Source of the DNA: Methanolobus psychrophilus R15
GTDB lineage: Archaea; Halobacteriota; Methanosarcinia; Methanosarcinales; Methanosarcinaceae
DNA: 64,000 nt
Assembly: GCA_000306725.1 (NCBI GenBank)
Contig: CP003083.1
Coordinates: 1,798,001 to 1,862,000, forward strand
Reading direction: 5' to 3'
How positions within the stretch are numbered: the first letter of the stretch is position 1; each line of letters starts with the position of its first letter. Below are positions 1-9,568 of this stretch, one piece after another. The position numbers and the translations under genes are program-made. The notes under the pieces are model-generated. The model had not been told where the DNA came from, did no database searches, and saw only the letters and a list, made by a program, of their open reading frames with translations.

Positions 1-95
1 CCATAGCTATTGCAGTGCTTGTAGATAAAAGCGGCTCCGAGACCATTTCGGAAGTGCCTGTAAGTTCCCTTGTACGCATTGTGCGTGTAGACTGA
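1..95 (+). CDS. C-terminal end of an unidentified protein (partial)
   Basis: An open frame enters from the left edge and stops with TGA at 93-95. The roughly 30 visible residues include VLVDKSGSETISEVPVSSL and end in VRIVRVD, which looks like ordinary coding sequence. The gene runs convergently toward the DHH protein whose stop is at 141. Too little is present to name a family. Confidence 0.4.
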   Translation, partial: IAIAVLVDKSGSETISEVPVSSLVRIVRVD

Positions 96-140
96 TCAGG
101 GACAGAAAAAGTCAAAAAATAATTTGGCTGCGTAGAAGTA

Positions 141-2264
141 TTATTCTACTTCTACAGCGCCTATTTTCTCAGCCAGTTTTGAAAGCACCTCGGTGCGCAT
201 CCCTTCGACGAACTTGATGCTGCCGACCACAAGGTGTCCTCCTCCGTTCACGCCGCCACCCTTTACTTCCTCATGAAGCTCCCTGACCATGCGCGGGATA
301 TTCATCTTTACTCCCTTTGACCTTATAACCGCAAAGTCCGGCCCAAAACCCAGGGTAATAAGTGGCTTTCCTTCAAACTTGCGGCACAGCTGGTCGTGCA
401 CTTCCCCGGAAGTCTTTCCCGGTGGCGGGAAGGTGAATGTGTGTGCATAGTTCTCCACATCAAGGACGTTAAGTAACGCTCCGTTGGGGAGTGTCTGTGT
501 TTTGACATGGGACATGCATACATCTATCTGCTCATTTATCATTTCGTTAGCCTGCTCGCAGAGCACCTTCACCAGGTTCCTGTGTATCTTTTCGTCTCCA
601 AAATTGAGAATATCGTCAATTATGCCTTTACCATTATTGAATTTTAGCCAGTAGGCTTCAAAGTCAAGTGCAAGGGCCATATCCTTCAGATCCTGCAGGC
701 TGTACTTATCGGATACCATCTGGATGTACACCTTCGCCTCAGGTGCTTCAGAGCGGTCCCCGACAGCAGCAACTGCAGGCAGATGTCTGATGTCGTTCTC
801 CACATCCTTGTTGATCATGCGTGCCACTTCAGTGCAGAGCATCCCGGCTGTTATGCCGAAGTCCCCGCCCACATGTGCAGGATTGACGTGCGCTATCAGG
901 AACTCATCAACTTCCTTGTCCGGGTGGTGATGGTCAACAACTATCATCCTGATGCCATATACACTGGCCTGCCTCATTGCAGGTATATTCTCTATCGAAG
1001 AGCCGTTGTCAACACTGACAACAAGGGGCATCTTCTGCCCGTGGCGCGCCGCATCCTCTAGCGCGAAGCTGATATCGCGCACAACATCGGCCATCTCATA
1101 GAACGGTGCCTTTGAAGGTGCCCTCTTGTAGAAGTAATACTCGCCATCCTGTCCATTGACTTCCTTTATCAGGGGAACCATGGCCTTTTCAATTGCCAGG
1201 GCTGCGGTCATTCCGTCAGCATCGGCATGGTGGCGCAATAATATAGGTGTGGAAGTGATTATCGCTTTGCGTATCTCTTTTGCGACTTTGCGCATGGAGG
1301 GCCTTAGTCTCTCAAGTATCTCGCTCTCTACCATGAACTGGATATCATGCGGCTCCGCCCTTCTGTCAAGGGCAGCCTCGATACGTTTACGTATCTCTGC
1401 CTCTTTTGGACCGCTCTGTTTCTTGAGGCTCTTTATCTCCAGTTGCACACTGTCCCCGCGGGCAGTGATATCGCCGGTGGCGGACACTATCATGTCCGAA
1501 GTGATATGGGGGTATGCCCTCTCGCCTGCGCTCTCGAACGCTGCTGCGGATATCTGTCCGGTCTCGTCGGCAATGGTGAATATGGTCGGACCTGCGGTCT
1601 GTTTGACCTGTATGATCTCCCCCTCCACCCTTACGCTGGTCCCGACAAGCTTCTGGATCTCTGACGCAAGCTTTGTGGGAAGGTCCTTCTCAAGGTCCAC
1701 GGTCTGGTACTCTTTAAGCTTACGTGGCACAAGGTCCATTTTTCCCCTTGGCTTTATTTCCTTGACAGCTACAATTACATCCTCGCCGACTTTAAGCTCT
1801 TCCTTCATGTTGCTGGAATGGATGAGTCCTCTCATGTTGGAGTTCATGTCTACGAAGACCCCGAAATCCGCTATGTTCCTGACAACAGCATGGTAAAGTT
1901 TTCCAACTTCCAGCTCTTCGATATTGCAGGAATCATCGAGCTTATACACTATCTGCTTTTTAGCACAGGACGGGCAGACCTCTTCGCCGTTGTACAACCC
2001 CTCGGTTGCCACCCCGCATATACTGCACTTGTAAAAAGCACCTCTTCCAGAGCATGCAATACATTGTTCTGTAATCTCTATCTCTCCGGTGCCGTTGCAC
2101 TTCATGCAGCTGGAACCGTTCTTGAGGAAACTATCCATATCTTTTTCTGAAAGCTTCATCAAATCGACCGATCTGGACTTACCTGCCCCTTTACACTCGG
2201 GGCATTTCTTCGAGTCGACGACCTTGTGTCCCTTTCCGCCGCACTCCTGACATTTTTCGCTCAT
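141..2264 (-). CDS. DHH-family phosphoesterase with zinc-finger, S1 and OB domains (RecJ-like)
   Basis: Predicted cytoplasmic nuclease or phosphodiesterase of the RecJ/DHH superfamily, 707 residues. The N-terminus has repeated CxxC pairs, several of DnaJ CxxCxGxG type (C5/C8, C21/C24 and further pairs to about residue 100). An S1-like RNA-binding domain follows (about 118-185), then an OB-fold region (about 200-290). The catalytic part has HHADADG, VSVDNGSS and VVDHHHPD, the metal-binding DHH motifs. The C-terminus has GGGVNGGGH, the DHHA1 substrate-binding signature. This architecture is typical of archaeal DHH proteins annotated as single-strand-specific exonucleases. Whether DNA, RNA or a nucleotide is the substrate cannot be read from sequence. 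A TATA-like box near 2329-2337 suits its promoter. Confidence 0.88.
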   Translation of the reverse strand: MSEKCQECGGKGHKVVDSKKCPECKGAGKSRSVDLMKLSEKDMDSFLKNGSSCMKCNGTGEIEITEQCIACSGRGAFYKCSICGVATEGLYNGEEVCPSCAKKQIVYKLDDSCNIEELEVGKLYHAVVRNIADFGVFVDMNSNMRGLIHSSNMKEELKVGEDVIVAVKEIKPRGKMDLVPRKLKEYQTVDLEKDLPTKLASEIQKLVGTSVRVEGEIIQVKQTAGPTIFTIADETGQISAAAFESAGERAYPHITSDMIVSATGDITARGDSVQLEIKSLKKQSGPKEAEIRKRIEAALDRRAEPHDIQFMVESEILERLRPSMRKVAKEIRKAIITSTPILLRHHADADGMTAALAIEKAMVPLIKEVNGQDGEYYFYKRAPSKAPFYEMADVVRDISFALEDAARHGQKMPLVVSVDNGSSIENIPAMRQASVYGIRMIVVDHHHPDKEVDEFLIAHVNPAHVGGDFGITAGMLCTEVARMINKDVENDIRHLPAVAAVGDRSEAPEAKVYIQMVSDKYSLQDLKDMALALDFEAYWLKFNNGKGIIDDILNFGDEKIHRNLVKVLCEQANEMINEQIDVCMSHVKTQTLPNGALLNVLDVENYAHTFTFPPPGKTSGEVHDQLCRKFEGKPLITLGFGPDFAVIRSKGVKMNIPRMVRELHEEVKGGGVNGGGHLVVGSIKFVEGMRTEVLSKLAEKIGAVEVE

Positions 2265-2631
2265 TATATCAAACCTTAAAAGGCATATATGTGATTTATG
2301 TCTTTGCTTCGGGGCTCACTTATTTATATACTTTTCACTATGTTCTAAGTTATCTGATGGCGTTTTTCTCTCCAACTGTTTGAAATTGTTAACGGCAAAA
2401 TCAATCACATTAATAAGCGATAAGTGAGATTATTGTTTATCGGGTCTGAAGGTTATTATTATAATAACAACTGGCAGTAATGCTTTCGTGTACATCCCCT
2501 CAGACAAAGGCTTCAGGCCCGTCTCCTATTAATTCCTCTGAGTCCTTGTGAATGTAAGCGATGTCTTTTTAATGCACGGATTCTTTTTAGTATTGTATAA
2601 CCTTTTTTAATCTCCCGGGAGTTTCAATAAA
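2265..2631. other. AT-rich divergent promoter region
   Basis: This 367-bp gap separates the divergent DHH gene and slipin-nfeD operon. It holds a TATA-like box near 2329-2337 (suited to the DHH gene), a second AT-rich box near 2590-2600 (suited to slipin), and a small hairpin with arms GTTATTA at 2452-2458 and TAATAAC at 2462-2468. No convincing open reading frame was found. Confidence 0.5.
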
Positions 2632-3399
2632 ATGGTATTAGATCAAATCATAATTATAGCAGCAGTAGTTGCAATTTTCATTCTTTCCAAAGCGATACAG
2701 ATTGTCAAGGAATACGAGCGTGTTGTTATTTTCCGTCTTGGAAGACTAAGCGGTGTAAAAGGACCGGGTCTTTTCTTTATAATCCCTGTCATCGATACAG
2801 TGGTAAAAGTGGACCTGCGTGTGGTTACCATAGATGTTCCCAAACAGGCCGTCATTACCAGGGACAACGTGACCGTTGCAGTTGATGCAGTTGTGTATTA
2901 CAAGGTTGTCGACCCTTCAAGGGCTGTCAACGAAGTTGAGAACTACAAGTATGCGACCTCTACCCTTTCACAGACAACGCTTCGTGATGTCATAGGCCAG
3001 ATCGACCTTGACGATGTGCTGTCCAAGAGGGATGAGATCAACCTGAACATACAGGAATCCCTGGATATCTCCACGGACCCATGGGGTATCAAGGTAACAG
3101 GTGTGACCCTCAGGGATGTCAGCATTGACGATACAATGCTGCGTGCAATTGCAAAGCAGGCAGAGGCAGAGCGTGAGAAACGTGCCCGTATAATCCTTGC
3201 AGACGGTGAGTTCATTGCGGCTCAGAAGATGATGGAGGCTGCAAAGTTGTATGAAGAGGTCCCTGTAACCATCAAGCTCAGGGAACTGCAGACACTGGCA
3301 GAGATCGCAAGGGAGCGGAACATGATAGTCGTTGCCAACTCCATCGAGATGGGGGAGATCGCGGCCATGTCCAAGGCTCTTCAGAACAAACCCAAATAA
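2632..3399 (+). CDS. Slipin / stomatin-like SPFH-domain membrane protein
   Basis: 255 residues, the normal length for prokaryotic slipins. An N-terminal hydrophobic helix (about residues 6-24) is followed by an SPFH/band-7 domain with EYERVVIFRLGRL, GPGLFFIIPVID and a charged coiled-coil segment (KQAEAEREKRARII). Slipins form membrane-associated oligomers that organise membrane proteins. It is followed after 9 bases by an NfeD-type protease, the conserved slipin-NfeD pair (stomatin operon partner). Archaeal NfeD proteases are known to cleave the C-terminus of the partner slipin, so the two products probably act together at the membrane. Confidence 0.93.
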   Translation: MVLDQIIIIAAVVAIFILSKAIQIVKEYERVVIFRLGRLSGVKGPGLFFIIPVIDTVVKVDLRVVTIDVPKQAVITRDNVTVAVDAVVYYKVVDPSRAVNEVENYKYATSTLSQTTLRDVIGQIDLDDVLSKRDEINLNIQESLDISTDPWGIKVTGVTLRDVSIDDTMLRAIAKQAEAEREKRARIILADGEFIAAQKMMEAAKLYEEVPVTIKLRELQTLAEIARERNMIVVANSIEMGEIAAMSKALQNKPK

Positions 3400-3408
3400 G
3401 GTAACAAT

Positions 3409-4731
3409 ATGAATTTTCAAAACAGGCTTTTTATAAGCCTTCTTTTTTTTCTGACACTAACCACTATCCTATTGTCCTCTGCCGCCGGAGCCCAGGAGAA
3501 CCGGAATGTGCTGGTGCTTGAAATATCGGGTGCTATTACTCCTGTAACAGATGATATTGTGGCAGACGCCATAGCCATAGCAGAGGATGAGGGCTATGAG
3601 GCACTTATCATAACTCTCAATACTCCCGGTGGCGGGCTGGATGAAACGCTCAGGATCACGGAGATGATACCGAAGACCGACATACCTGTAATAGGGTATG
3701 TGTATCCTGAAGGTACGCAGGCCTGGTCGGCAGGGACACTCATACTGATCAGTACAGATGTTGCTGCGATGGCCCCTTTTACTGTCATTGGTTCTGCCCA
3801 GCCGGTCAGCGTGACACCCAGTGGCTCAGAGCCAGTCACAGATTCCAAGATAGTGAACGCCCTTGTCGAACGAGCCACCGAAAATGCCAGGATGCATGGC
3901 AGGAATGAGACGGCAGCCCGTGAGTTCATAACTGAGAACCTTAATCTCAATTCGGAAGTAGCTCTTGAGTACGGTGTGATAGAATATGTTGCTCCTTCTA
4001 TAGAGGACCTGCTTGAACAGGTTGACGGACTGGAGATAAAAAGCAGGACGCTTGAAACCGCAGGTGCAGAGATAGTTTATTATGAAGCTCCCCTCAGGCT
4101 TGGTTTTATGAACATCGTCTCAAATCCTATTGTTTCCTCGCTGCTCTTGCTGTTGGGGGTGTATGCTGTGATCCTTGGCATCTCAAATCCTGGTTTTGGC
4201 GCTGAAGTTTTCGGCGTGGTCGCCATCGTGCTGGGACTCATTGGCACAGGTTTTGATGTGAACATAGGCGCCATTTTCCTCATACTTGTGGGCATAGCCC
4301 TGCTCGCCCTGGAACTGCAGTCGCCGGGTGTGGGTGTGTTCGGTATAGCGGGGATGATCTGCATAGTGGCCGGGAGCGTGCTGCTTGCACCCACTGATTT
4401 CCCGCGCAATTATTCGCCTGCCGAGTTCCAGAGGACCATTATCGCTTCGATAGTGACCCCCACTATCATTGTGGGGCTGTTCCTGCTATTTGCTATGTAC
4501 AAGGTCCTTGAGGTGAGGAAACGCAAGCCTCAGTTCGGAGAGCTCATAGGGGATACTGCAATAGTCCACAAGCCCATATCCCCCGACCAGACCGGTTATG
4601 TCATACACAGGGGAGAATACTGGAAAGCACGCTCTGCAGAGGCCCTGGACAAAGGTGAAAAAGTCGTAATACTGGAAAAGGACAATGTGGTGCTGGTAGT
4701 GGAAAAGTTGAGAGAGGCCGGTAATCAGTAG
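3409..4731 (+). CDS. nfeD: NfeD-family membrane-bound serine protease
   Basis: 440 residues with a signal peptide (1-28), a ClpP/SppA-like protease domain (about 32-225), four or five membrane helices (about 235-360) and a C-terminal NfeD OB-fold (about 375-440). The likely Ser-Lys dyad is S107 in QAWSAGTL and K147 in TDSKIVN, by analogy with the Pyrococcus horikoshii 1510-N protease; GSAQPV also fits the family. It is co-transcribed with slipin, its expected substrate and partner. The stop lies 1 base from the convergent AIR-synthase-like gene. Confidence 0.92.
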   Translation: MNFQNRLFISLLFFLTLTTILLSSAAGAQENRNVLVLEISGAITPVTDDIVADAIAIAEDEGYEALIITLNTPGGGLDETLRITEMIPKTDIPVIGYVYPEGTQAWSAGTLILISTDVAAMAPFTVIGSAQPVSVTPSGSEPVTDSKIVNALVERATENARMHGRNETAAREFITENLNLNSEVALEYGVIEYVAPSIEDLLEQVDGLEIKSRTLETAGAEIVYYEAPLRLGFMNIVSNPIVSSLLLLLGVYAVILGISNPGFGAEVFGVVAIVLGLIGTGFDVNIGAIFLILVGIALLALELQSPGVGVFGIAGMICIVAGSVLLAPTDFPRNYSPAEFQRTIIASIVTPTIIVGLFLLFAMYKVLEVRKRKPQFGELIGDTAIVHKPISPDQTGYVIHRGEYWKARSAEALDKGEKVVILEKDNVVLVVEKLREAGNQ

Positions 4732-4732
4732 A

Positions 4733-6055
4733 TTACCTGCTCCTTACTTTCTCTATTATTCTCTTTTTCTTTCCGATGGCCTCAAGCGCGGCACTGTCAA
4801 TTGCCTTTTGCATTTCCTCAAAGTTGCGGGGCTGCTCTTCACCTATCATTTTCTTGATGGGAGTGTATGCGGATTCCCTGAACCGCGGGGTGAAGTCCCT
4901 CAACTCACTGTCGACCATGATCATGGAGCCACTACCTTCCTCTACTTTTCCGATGATGCTTATTTCCACACCTGCAGCCCTTACGGTTCTCATGATATCC
5001 TCAGCCACTTCCGCCGGGGCAATGATGAGCAAAGCATCCAGTGATACTCCAAGATAATCTATCTCGAGGGATTCCAGCATCTGGAGGACTACAGGGTTCA
5101 CTAGTTTACGCATCTCTTTTTCATCGAACACAAGCTTTACTCCGGCTGTCCTTGATATTTCCTTTGCGTCCCCGCGTATCCCTCCGTTGGTCACGTCTGT
5201 CATGGCGTGGATATACCTGACAAGGCCGGAATCAAGTATCTTCTCACATGCTTCCAGAAACTTGATATTGATCGTTTCGTCAACGACCTCGTGCATATCA
5301 TAGTAGAGTGCGGCTGTGGATATTGTGCCACCGCCCGCTCCCTCGGTCATGAGGATGACATCTCCTACCCGGGTCTGCTGTCTGGCAGTGAGGTCAGATG
5401 ACACTCCAACAGCGCCTACACCGCCTGTCATGCGCTCCCCTATTACCATATCCCCGCCTATCCTCAGGGTGCTGCCTGTGATGAGCGGTATGCCTGAGAG
5501 CTCAGCAACGGCAGTTATGCCCGCTATGTGGTCAAAGATCTTTGCGACGTCGCCGTCATCTGCAACATGGATGTCAGAAAGCATCGCCACCGGGCGGGCG
5601 CCCATGACATAAACGTCCCTCAAGGCCGCACGGGCCACGTGGAAACCCGCAAGGAATGGGAAATCGCTGAGTCTGGAATGTATGCCGTCTATTGTGACTA
5701 TGACATATTCACCAGGGTCTTTTGATCTGACAACGCCTGAATCGTCAAGATGTGTTGTGTCCACTACGGCGCTGGTCTTGCCAATTACCTCCGCTATCTT
5801 TTCATGGGTGTAGAAATCACCGATCCCTCTTGAGCCAACCCCGAACTCTCCCATCGTCACGCCGGAGATGGTGGGTTCCAGTGCATCGCCGCTGACATGC
5901 AGGGTAGCCTTCGCTTCCACAATGGCAGCTCTTGCAAGTTTGCGGGCATGCTCCGATGTTGTCTTTTTCACTTCCAGTATCCTGGATGTGAGCTTATCCT
6001 CAAGGTCGGGGTCACTATCTTTGAGCCCTCTTTTTGCGTAGCCTTCGATATCCAT
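4733..6055 (-). CDS. AIR synthase-related (PurM/HypE superfamily) protein
   Basis: 440 residues. Recognised by the PurM-like arrangement of motifs: GSRGIGDF near the start of the ATP-binding domain, TIDGIHSRLSDFPF, MSDIHVADDGD, TGSTLRIGGDM and TDVTNGGIRGDA. The superfamily includes AIR synthase, selenophosphate synthetase, thiamine-phosphate kinase and HypE, all using ATP to activate a substrate. An extra N-terminal segment of about 70 residues makes it longer than classic members, as in several methanogen AIR-synthase-related proteins of unknown role. Substrate unknown. It lies 21 bases downstream of hisH on the same strand and may share its transcript. Confidence 0.8.
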   Translation of the reverse strand: MDIEGYAKRGLKDSDPDLEDKLTSRILEVKKTTSEHARKLARAAIVEAKATLHVSGDALEPTISGVTMGEFGVGSRGIGDFYTHEKIAEVIGKTSAVVDTTHLDDSGVVRSKDPGEYVIVTIDGIHSRLSDFPFLAGFHVARAALRDVYVMGARPVAMLSDIHVADDGDVAKIFDHIAGITAVAELSGIPLITGSTLRIGGDMVIGERMTGGVGAVGVSSDLTARQQTRVGDVILMTEGAGGGTISTAALYYDMHEVVDETINIKFLEACEKILDSGLVRYIHAMTDVTNGGIRGDAKEISRTAGVKLVFDEKEMRKLVNPVVLQMLESLEIDYLGVSLDALLIIAPAEVAEDIMRTVRAAGVEISIIGKVEEGSGSMIMVDSELRDFTPRFRESAYTPIKKMIGEEQPRNFEEMQKAIDSAALEAIGKKKRIIEKVRSR

Positions 6056-6076
6056 GTAAGCCTCGTTCTAACAATT

Positions 6077-6685
6077 CTAACACATATTGACGAAATTCCT
6101 GAGCATCTTCAGGCCTATATCCCCGCTCTTCTCGGGGTGGAACTGTGTGCCTATGACGTTGCCTGCATTATTGACAACGGATGCTGCGAACTTTGTGCCA
6201 TATTCGCACACTGCAAGTGCATTACTTCCTGCCGTATCCACATAATAGGAGTGCACAAAGTACACATACGTGTTATCAGGTATGCCTTCAAAGAAAGGAT
6301 GCTGCCGGGTCATACCGATGGAATTCCATCCAATGTGGGGTACTTTCAGATCACTGTGAGGAAATCTCAGGACACTGCCCTTTATCAGGCCAAGTCCCTC
6401 TGTATGCCCGCCTTCCTCGGACCGGCTCATGAGGATCTGCTGTCCCAGGCAGATGCCTAGCATGGGCTTACCTGAATCGACGTAGCTGCCAATGGTGCCA
6501 AGCAGTCCCTGGATGTTCTTCATCGCATCCCTGAAGGCACCAACCCCCGGAAGGATGACACCGTCGGCACCCAGAATCTCCGAGGGGTCACTGGATATCA
6601 GCACATCAGCGCCGGCATGTTCCAGGCCCTTGCGGACGCTCCTGAGATTACCGAGCCCGTAATCGATGATAACTATCTTTTTCAT
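6077..6685 (-). CDS. hisH: Imidazole glycerol phosphate synthase, glutaminase subunit HisH
   Basis: Supplies ammonia from glutamine to HisF in histidine biosynthesis. From the methionine at 6685 the protein is 202 residues, the family length, starting MKKIVIIDYGLGN. The class I amidotransferase triad is visible: C79 in GICLGQQ and H183/E185 in FHPEKSG. The frame stays open upstream to 6829, but those 48 residues are AT-rich and non-conserved, so 6685 is preferred. Other his genes in the window are hisI (27.0 kb) and hisG-hisA-hisB (56.2-58.5 kb). hisF is not present here. Confidence 0.94.
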   Translation of the reverse strand: MKKIVIIDYGLGNLRSVRKGLEHAGADVLISSDPSEILGADGVILPGVGAFRDAMKNIQGLLGTIGSYVDSGKPMLGICLGQQILMSRSEEGGHTEGLGLIKGSVLRFPHSDLKVPHIGWNSIGMTRQHPFFEGIPDNTYVYFVHSYYVDTAGSNALAVCEYGTKFAASVVNNAGNVIGTQFHPEKSGDIGLKMLRNFVNMC

Positions 6686-7112
6686 GTGTGATTTAAAGCA
6701 GGGTTTTGGTACATGAATGTGACGATTATTTATTATTAGCGACTCTTTATAAAAAATCAGGAACAAATCGGATAATTTATATACAAGGTTATTTTCTTGT
6801 ATGTCGGTGGTAATTTTTGAAAAAGACAAGAAAATTGTTTAGTAATGATTCGGCTATTGAAGAAAGTTACGATGCGCATTCCCCCGTCTTCAGACGGAGA
6901 TTAGCATCGTCCCTGCGAAGGCATTACTCCAGTAAACAATATCAATAAAAAAAGCATACACTTACCAAACAAAAAAGAAGGATTTTTTATGGTACGCAAG
7001 CCAAAGAATGCTGATAATCTTTATGGATATACTTACGAGATATATCCAGATGAAGAGCAAATAACTCAGATCAACAAGACCTTTGGCTGTGTTCGTTTTA
7101 TCTATAACTATT

Positions 7113-8250
7113 GAGGATTTCGATAAACTAGACCCACATTAGACTAAAATATAAATAATAGATAAACAAATTAAGTATTATGGATGATTTGACTGATTTT
7201 GCTCTTAATGAAGAATATAAACGCCTTCAATCCGTTGGAGACAAGCTTGCAGAAATAGAATCACTTATTGATTGGAAACCGTTTCGTCCAATTCTGGAAT
7301 CAATGTACAAGAACAGAACAGCTTCAGGCGGCAGGCCTGAAGCTGATGTTATTGTGATGTTTAAAATGCTTGTTCTACAACAGTGGCATGGTCTTTCTGA
7401 TGCTGAACTTGAAAGACAGTGTATTGACAGAATATCCTTTAGGAAATTTCTGGGGTTTCCTGAATATGTTCCAGACAGTAAAACTGTCTGGTCATTTAGA
7501 AAGAGAATTAGCGATAATGGAAAAGAGAAAGAAATATGGGACGAGATGCAAAAACAGCTTAATGCTCTTGGATTGAAGATCAAAAAAGGGATGATCCAGG
7601 ATGCCACATTCATCCACTCCAACCCTGGACATGCTAAAGCTGATGAACCTCGTGGAAAGGATGCTAAAACAGCTAGAAGCAAAGATGGAACCTGGGCAAA
7701 AAAAGGTGGCAAATCTCATTTTGGCTACAAGCTTCATACAATTATTGATAAGGAATATGAACTGATCAGAAGATTTGAAACAACAACTGCATCAGTACAT
7801 GATTCACAGGTAGATCTATCTGAAGTGGGTGAAGTAGTCTACCGTGACAAAGGATACTTTGGAGCAGTTGCAAAGGGTTTTGCAGCAACAATGCAAAGAG
7901 CGGTAAGAGGACATCCATTAGGAATAAACGATGTTCTCAGAAATGAAAGGATAAGTGTACAGCGAGTTCCATGTGAAAGAGTCTATGCAGTAGCAAAGGA
8001 AGTGTTCAAAGCAGGAAAAGTGCTTGTCACAAATGTGGAAAGGGTGAATGTAAAAATGCTGATTACAGCTTTTTCTTTTAATCTTCATCAATTGAGAACA
8101 CTGAAAAGGAAGGGAACTATCTAAGATAGCGTAAGCTATCCTAAAATTAAGGTGAAAAGGAACAAAAACATAAAAATCTTGGATGAAGTGGGACGAGTAA
8201 CAACTTAGATTTATCCGATACTTAAAAAAGAGAGGTTAATCTGAATCCTC
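7113..8250 (+). mobile_element. IS5-family insertion sequence, copy 1 (full length)
   Basis: 1138 bp. The left end begins GAGGATTTCGATAAAC and the right end finishes GTTAATCTGAATCCTC, imperfect terminal inverted repeats matching at 13 of 16 positions. A 4-bp target-site duplication TATT flanks it (7109-7112 and 8251-8254). It carries one transposase gene. A second, shorter copy in the opposite orientation lies at 47928-48883. The insertion point is inside tnpB of a pre-existing IS605-type element, so this is a nested mobile element. Confidence 0.95.
7180..8124 (+). CDS. IS5-family transposase (DDE), intact copy
   Basis: 314 residues. An N-terminal DUF772-like region (about 35-115, with GGRPEADVIVMFKMLVLQQW) precedes the DDE domain. 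Likely catalytic residues are D141 (MIQDATF), D223 (YRDKGYFG) and E266 (VPCERVYA). The frame is complete and lies within intact inverted repeats, so this copy could be active. It differs from the 48-kb copy by only a few residues over the shared 288, plus an intact C-terminus here. Confidence 0.94.
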   Translation: MDDLTDFALNEEYKRLQSVGDKLAEIESLIDWKPFRPILESMYKNRTASGGRPEADVIVMFKMLVLQQWHGLSDAELERQCIDRISFRKFLGFPEYVPDSKTVWSFRKRISDNGKEKEIWDEMQKQLNALGLKIKKGMIQDATFIHSNPGHAKADEPRGKDAKTARSKDGTWAKKGGKSHFGYKLHTIIDKEYELIRRFETTTASVHDSQVDLSEVGEVVYRDKGYFGAVAKGFAATMQRAVRGHPLGINDVLRNERISVQRVPCERVYAVAKEVFKAGKVLVTNVERVNVKMLITAFSFNLHQLRTLKRKGTI

Positions 8251-9568
8251 TATTACTTATCTCAACAAACAGAAGACCACCAGAACAACAAGTTGCCATG
8301 GAATGCTACCAGATGGAACAATCATTGCAATCAGGTACTCAAGGATCAGCATACATGGCTTAAGGAAGTAGACAAGTTTGCTATTACAAATGCTCTGATC
8401 CATCTGGCAGCTGCTTACAAGAACTGTTATGTTGATCATAATTCTAATCCACCTTCCTTCAAATCCAAGCATTCTCACTATCAGTCATACACTACCAATA
8501 TGACAAATTACAACATCAAAGTTGACCATGAGAACAGGACAATCCAACTACCAAAGCTCGGTAAGGTAAAAGCTCATTTACACCGGGATTTCAACGGAAG
8601 TATTAAGAGTATAACCATTTCCCGGACACCAGACAACAGATACTTTGTCTCTTTACTGATCAATGTAGAACCCCTGCCGGGAAAACCAGAAGAAAACAAC
8701 AATATCATTGCTTTTGATGTTGGTATCAAGGATTATCTGGTAGATAGTAACGGTAATAAGGTTTCGAATCCGAAACATTACAAAAAGAACGAGAAGAAAC
8801 TTGCTCAAAGACAACATGACCTTTCAAAGAAACAGAAAGGTTCTAAAAACTATGAGAAACAGAGAATACATGTTGCTGAAATGCATTCAAGAACAGCAAA
8901 CTGCAGGACTGATTTTCTCCATAAACTGAGTTATGGAATAGTAAAAGAGAACCAATTTATTATTTCCGAAGATCTCAGCATCCTTTCAATGTCAAATGGT
9001 CAGAAGAACTCCAAAGGTATCTACGATGCTTCATGGGGAAAATTCTTCAGGATGCTGGAATATAAGGCCAGGAAGTTCGGCAAGATCTACCATCAGATAG
9101 AGAAGTATTTCCCATCAAGCCAGATCTGCTCTGTCTGTGGACATAAGAATGTTAAGGTCAAAGATACTTCTGTCAGGGAATTCGACTGCGATTGTTGTGG
9201 TCAGCATCATGACAGGGATGTCAATGCAAGCATTAACATTCTTAACAAAGGACTACAGGAACTTGGCATAACTCTAAAATACGCTACAGGAACTAGCGGA
9301 ATTGGTGTTTGTTGTTCTCCATAAAAGATCAATAAACACTAACGCCCTCGAGATACGGGAAAAGGAAAGAAACAAAGAAATTCTTTCGTAATAACCTGGA
9401 TCGGTGAAACGGGAAGCCTCTCTAGTCAGAGGGAGGAGGTTCACTTGCCCATCAATATCTTTGTGATGCTTGTGGTGGGAATGGGCTCACCGAGCACAAC
9501 GTCTCCACGTTCACTGTTTTGCAATATAGGACAAGTAATATACCAAATTTCCCTTACTATTAGCATAA

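Larger units (their letters stand above)
6989..9324 (+). pseudogene. tnpB: tnpB (RNA-guided nuclease family), split by IS insertion at codon 41
   Basis: The 5' exon-like piece runs 6989-7112 and encodes MVRKPKNADNLYGYTYEIYP and on to IYNY. The 3' piece resumes at 8255. Removing the IS (7113-8250) and one TATT duplicate restores an uninterrupted frame reading IYNYYLSQQTED, a normal TnpB N-terminus, so this is a recent clean insertion. The 3' piece keeps the RuvC-like aspartate (IAFDVGIKDYLV), the glutamate (ISEDLSI), the zinc finger (CSVCG then CDCCG) and the final aspartate (HDRDVNAS). A methionine at 8293 could start a 343-residue protein lacking about 54 N-terminal residues; its activity is doubtful. 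Confidence 0.9.
6872..9444 (+). mobile_element. IS605/IS1341-type TnpB element, interrupted by an IS5-family copy
   Basis: Left and right boundaries are inferred from terminal hairpins: CCGTCT/AGACGG at 6884-6897 and CCTCTCT (9417-9423) / AGGGAGG (9430-9436), the latter followed by GGTTCAC. It contains a tnpB reading frame but no TnpA (Y1 transposase), so it is of the solo-TnpB kind. The region between the tnpB stop (9324) and the right hairpin is where the guide (omega/re) RNA is encoded in characterised TnpB elements. Exact ends are uncertain by several bases. Confidence 0.75.

Noticed and set aside
1156-1896. Plus-strand 246-codon open frame opposite the DHH gene
   Set aside because: Serine-rich shadow of a strongly supported DHH-family gene with domain motifs; no start context or motif of its own.
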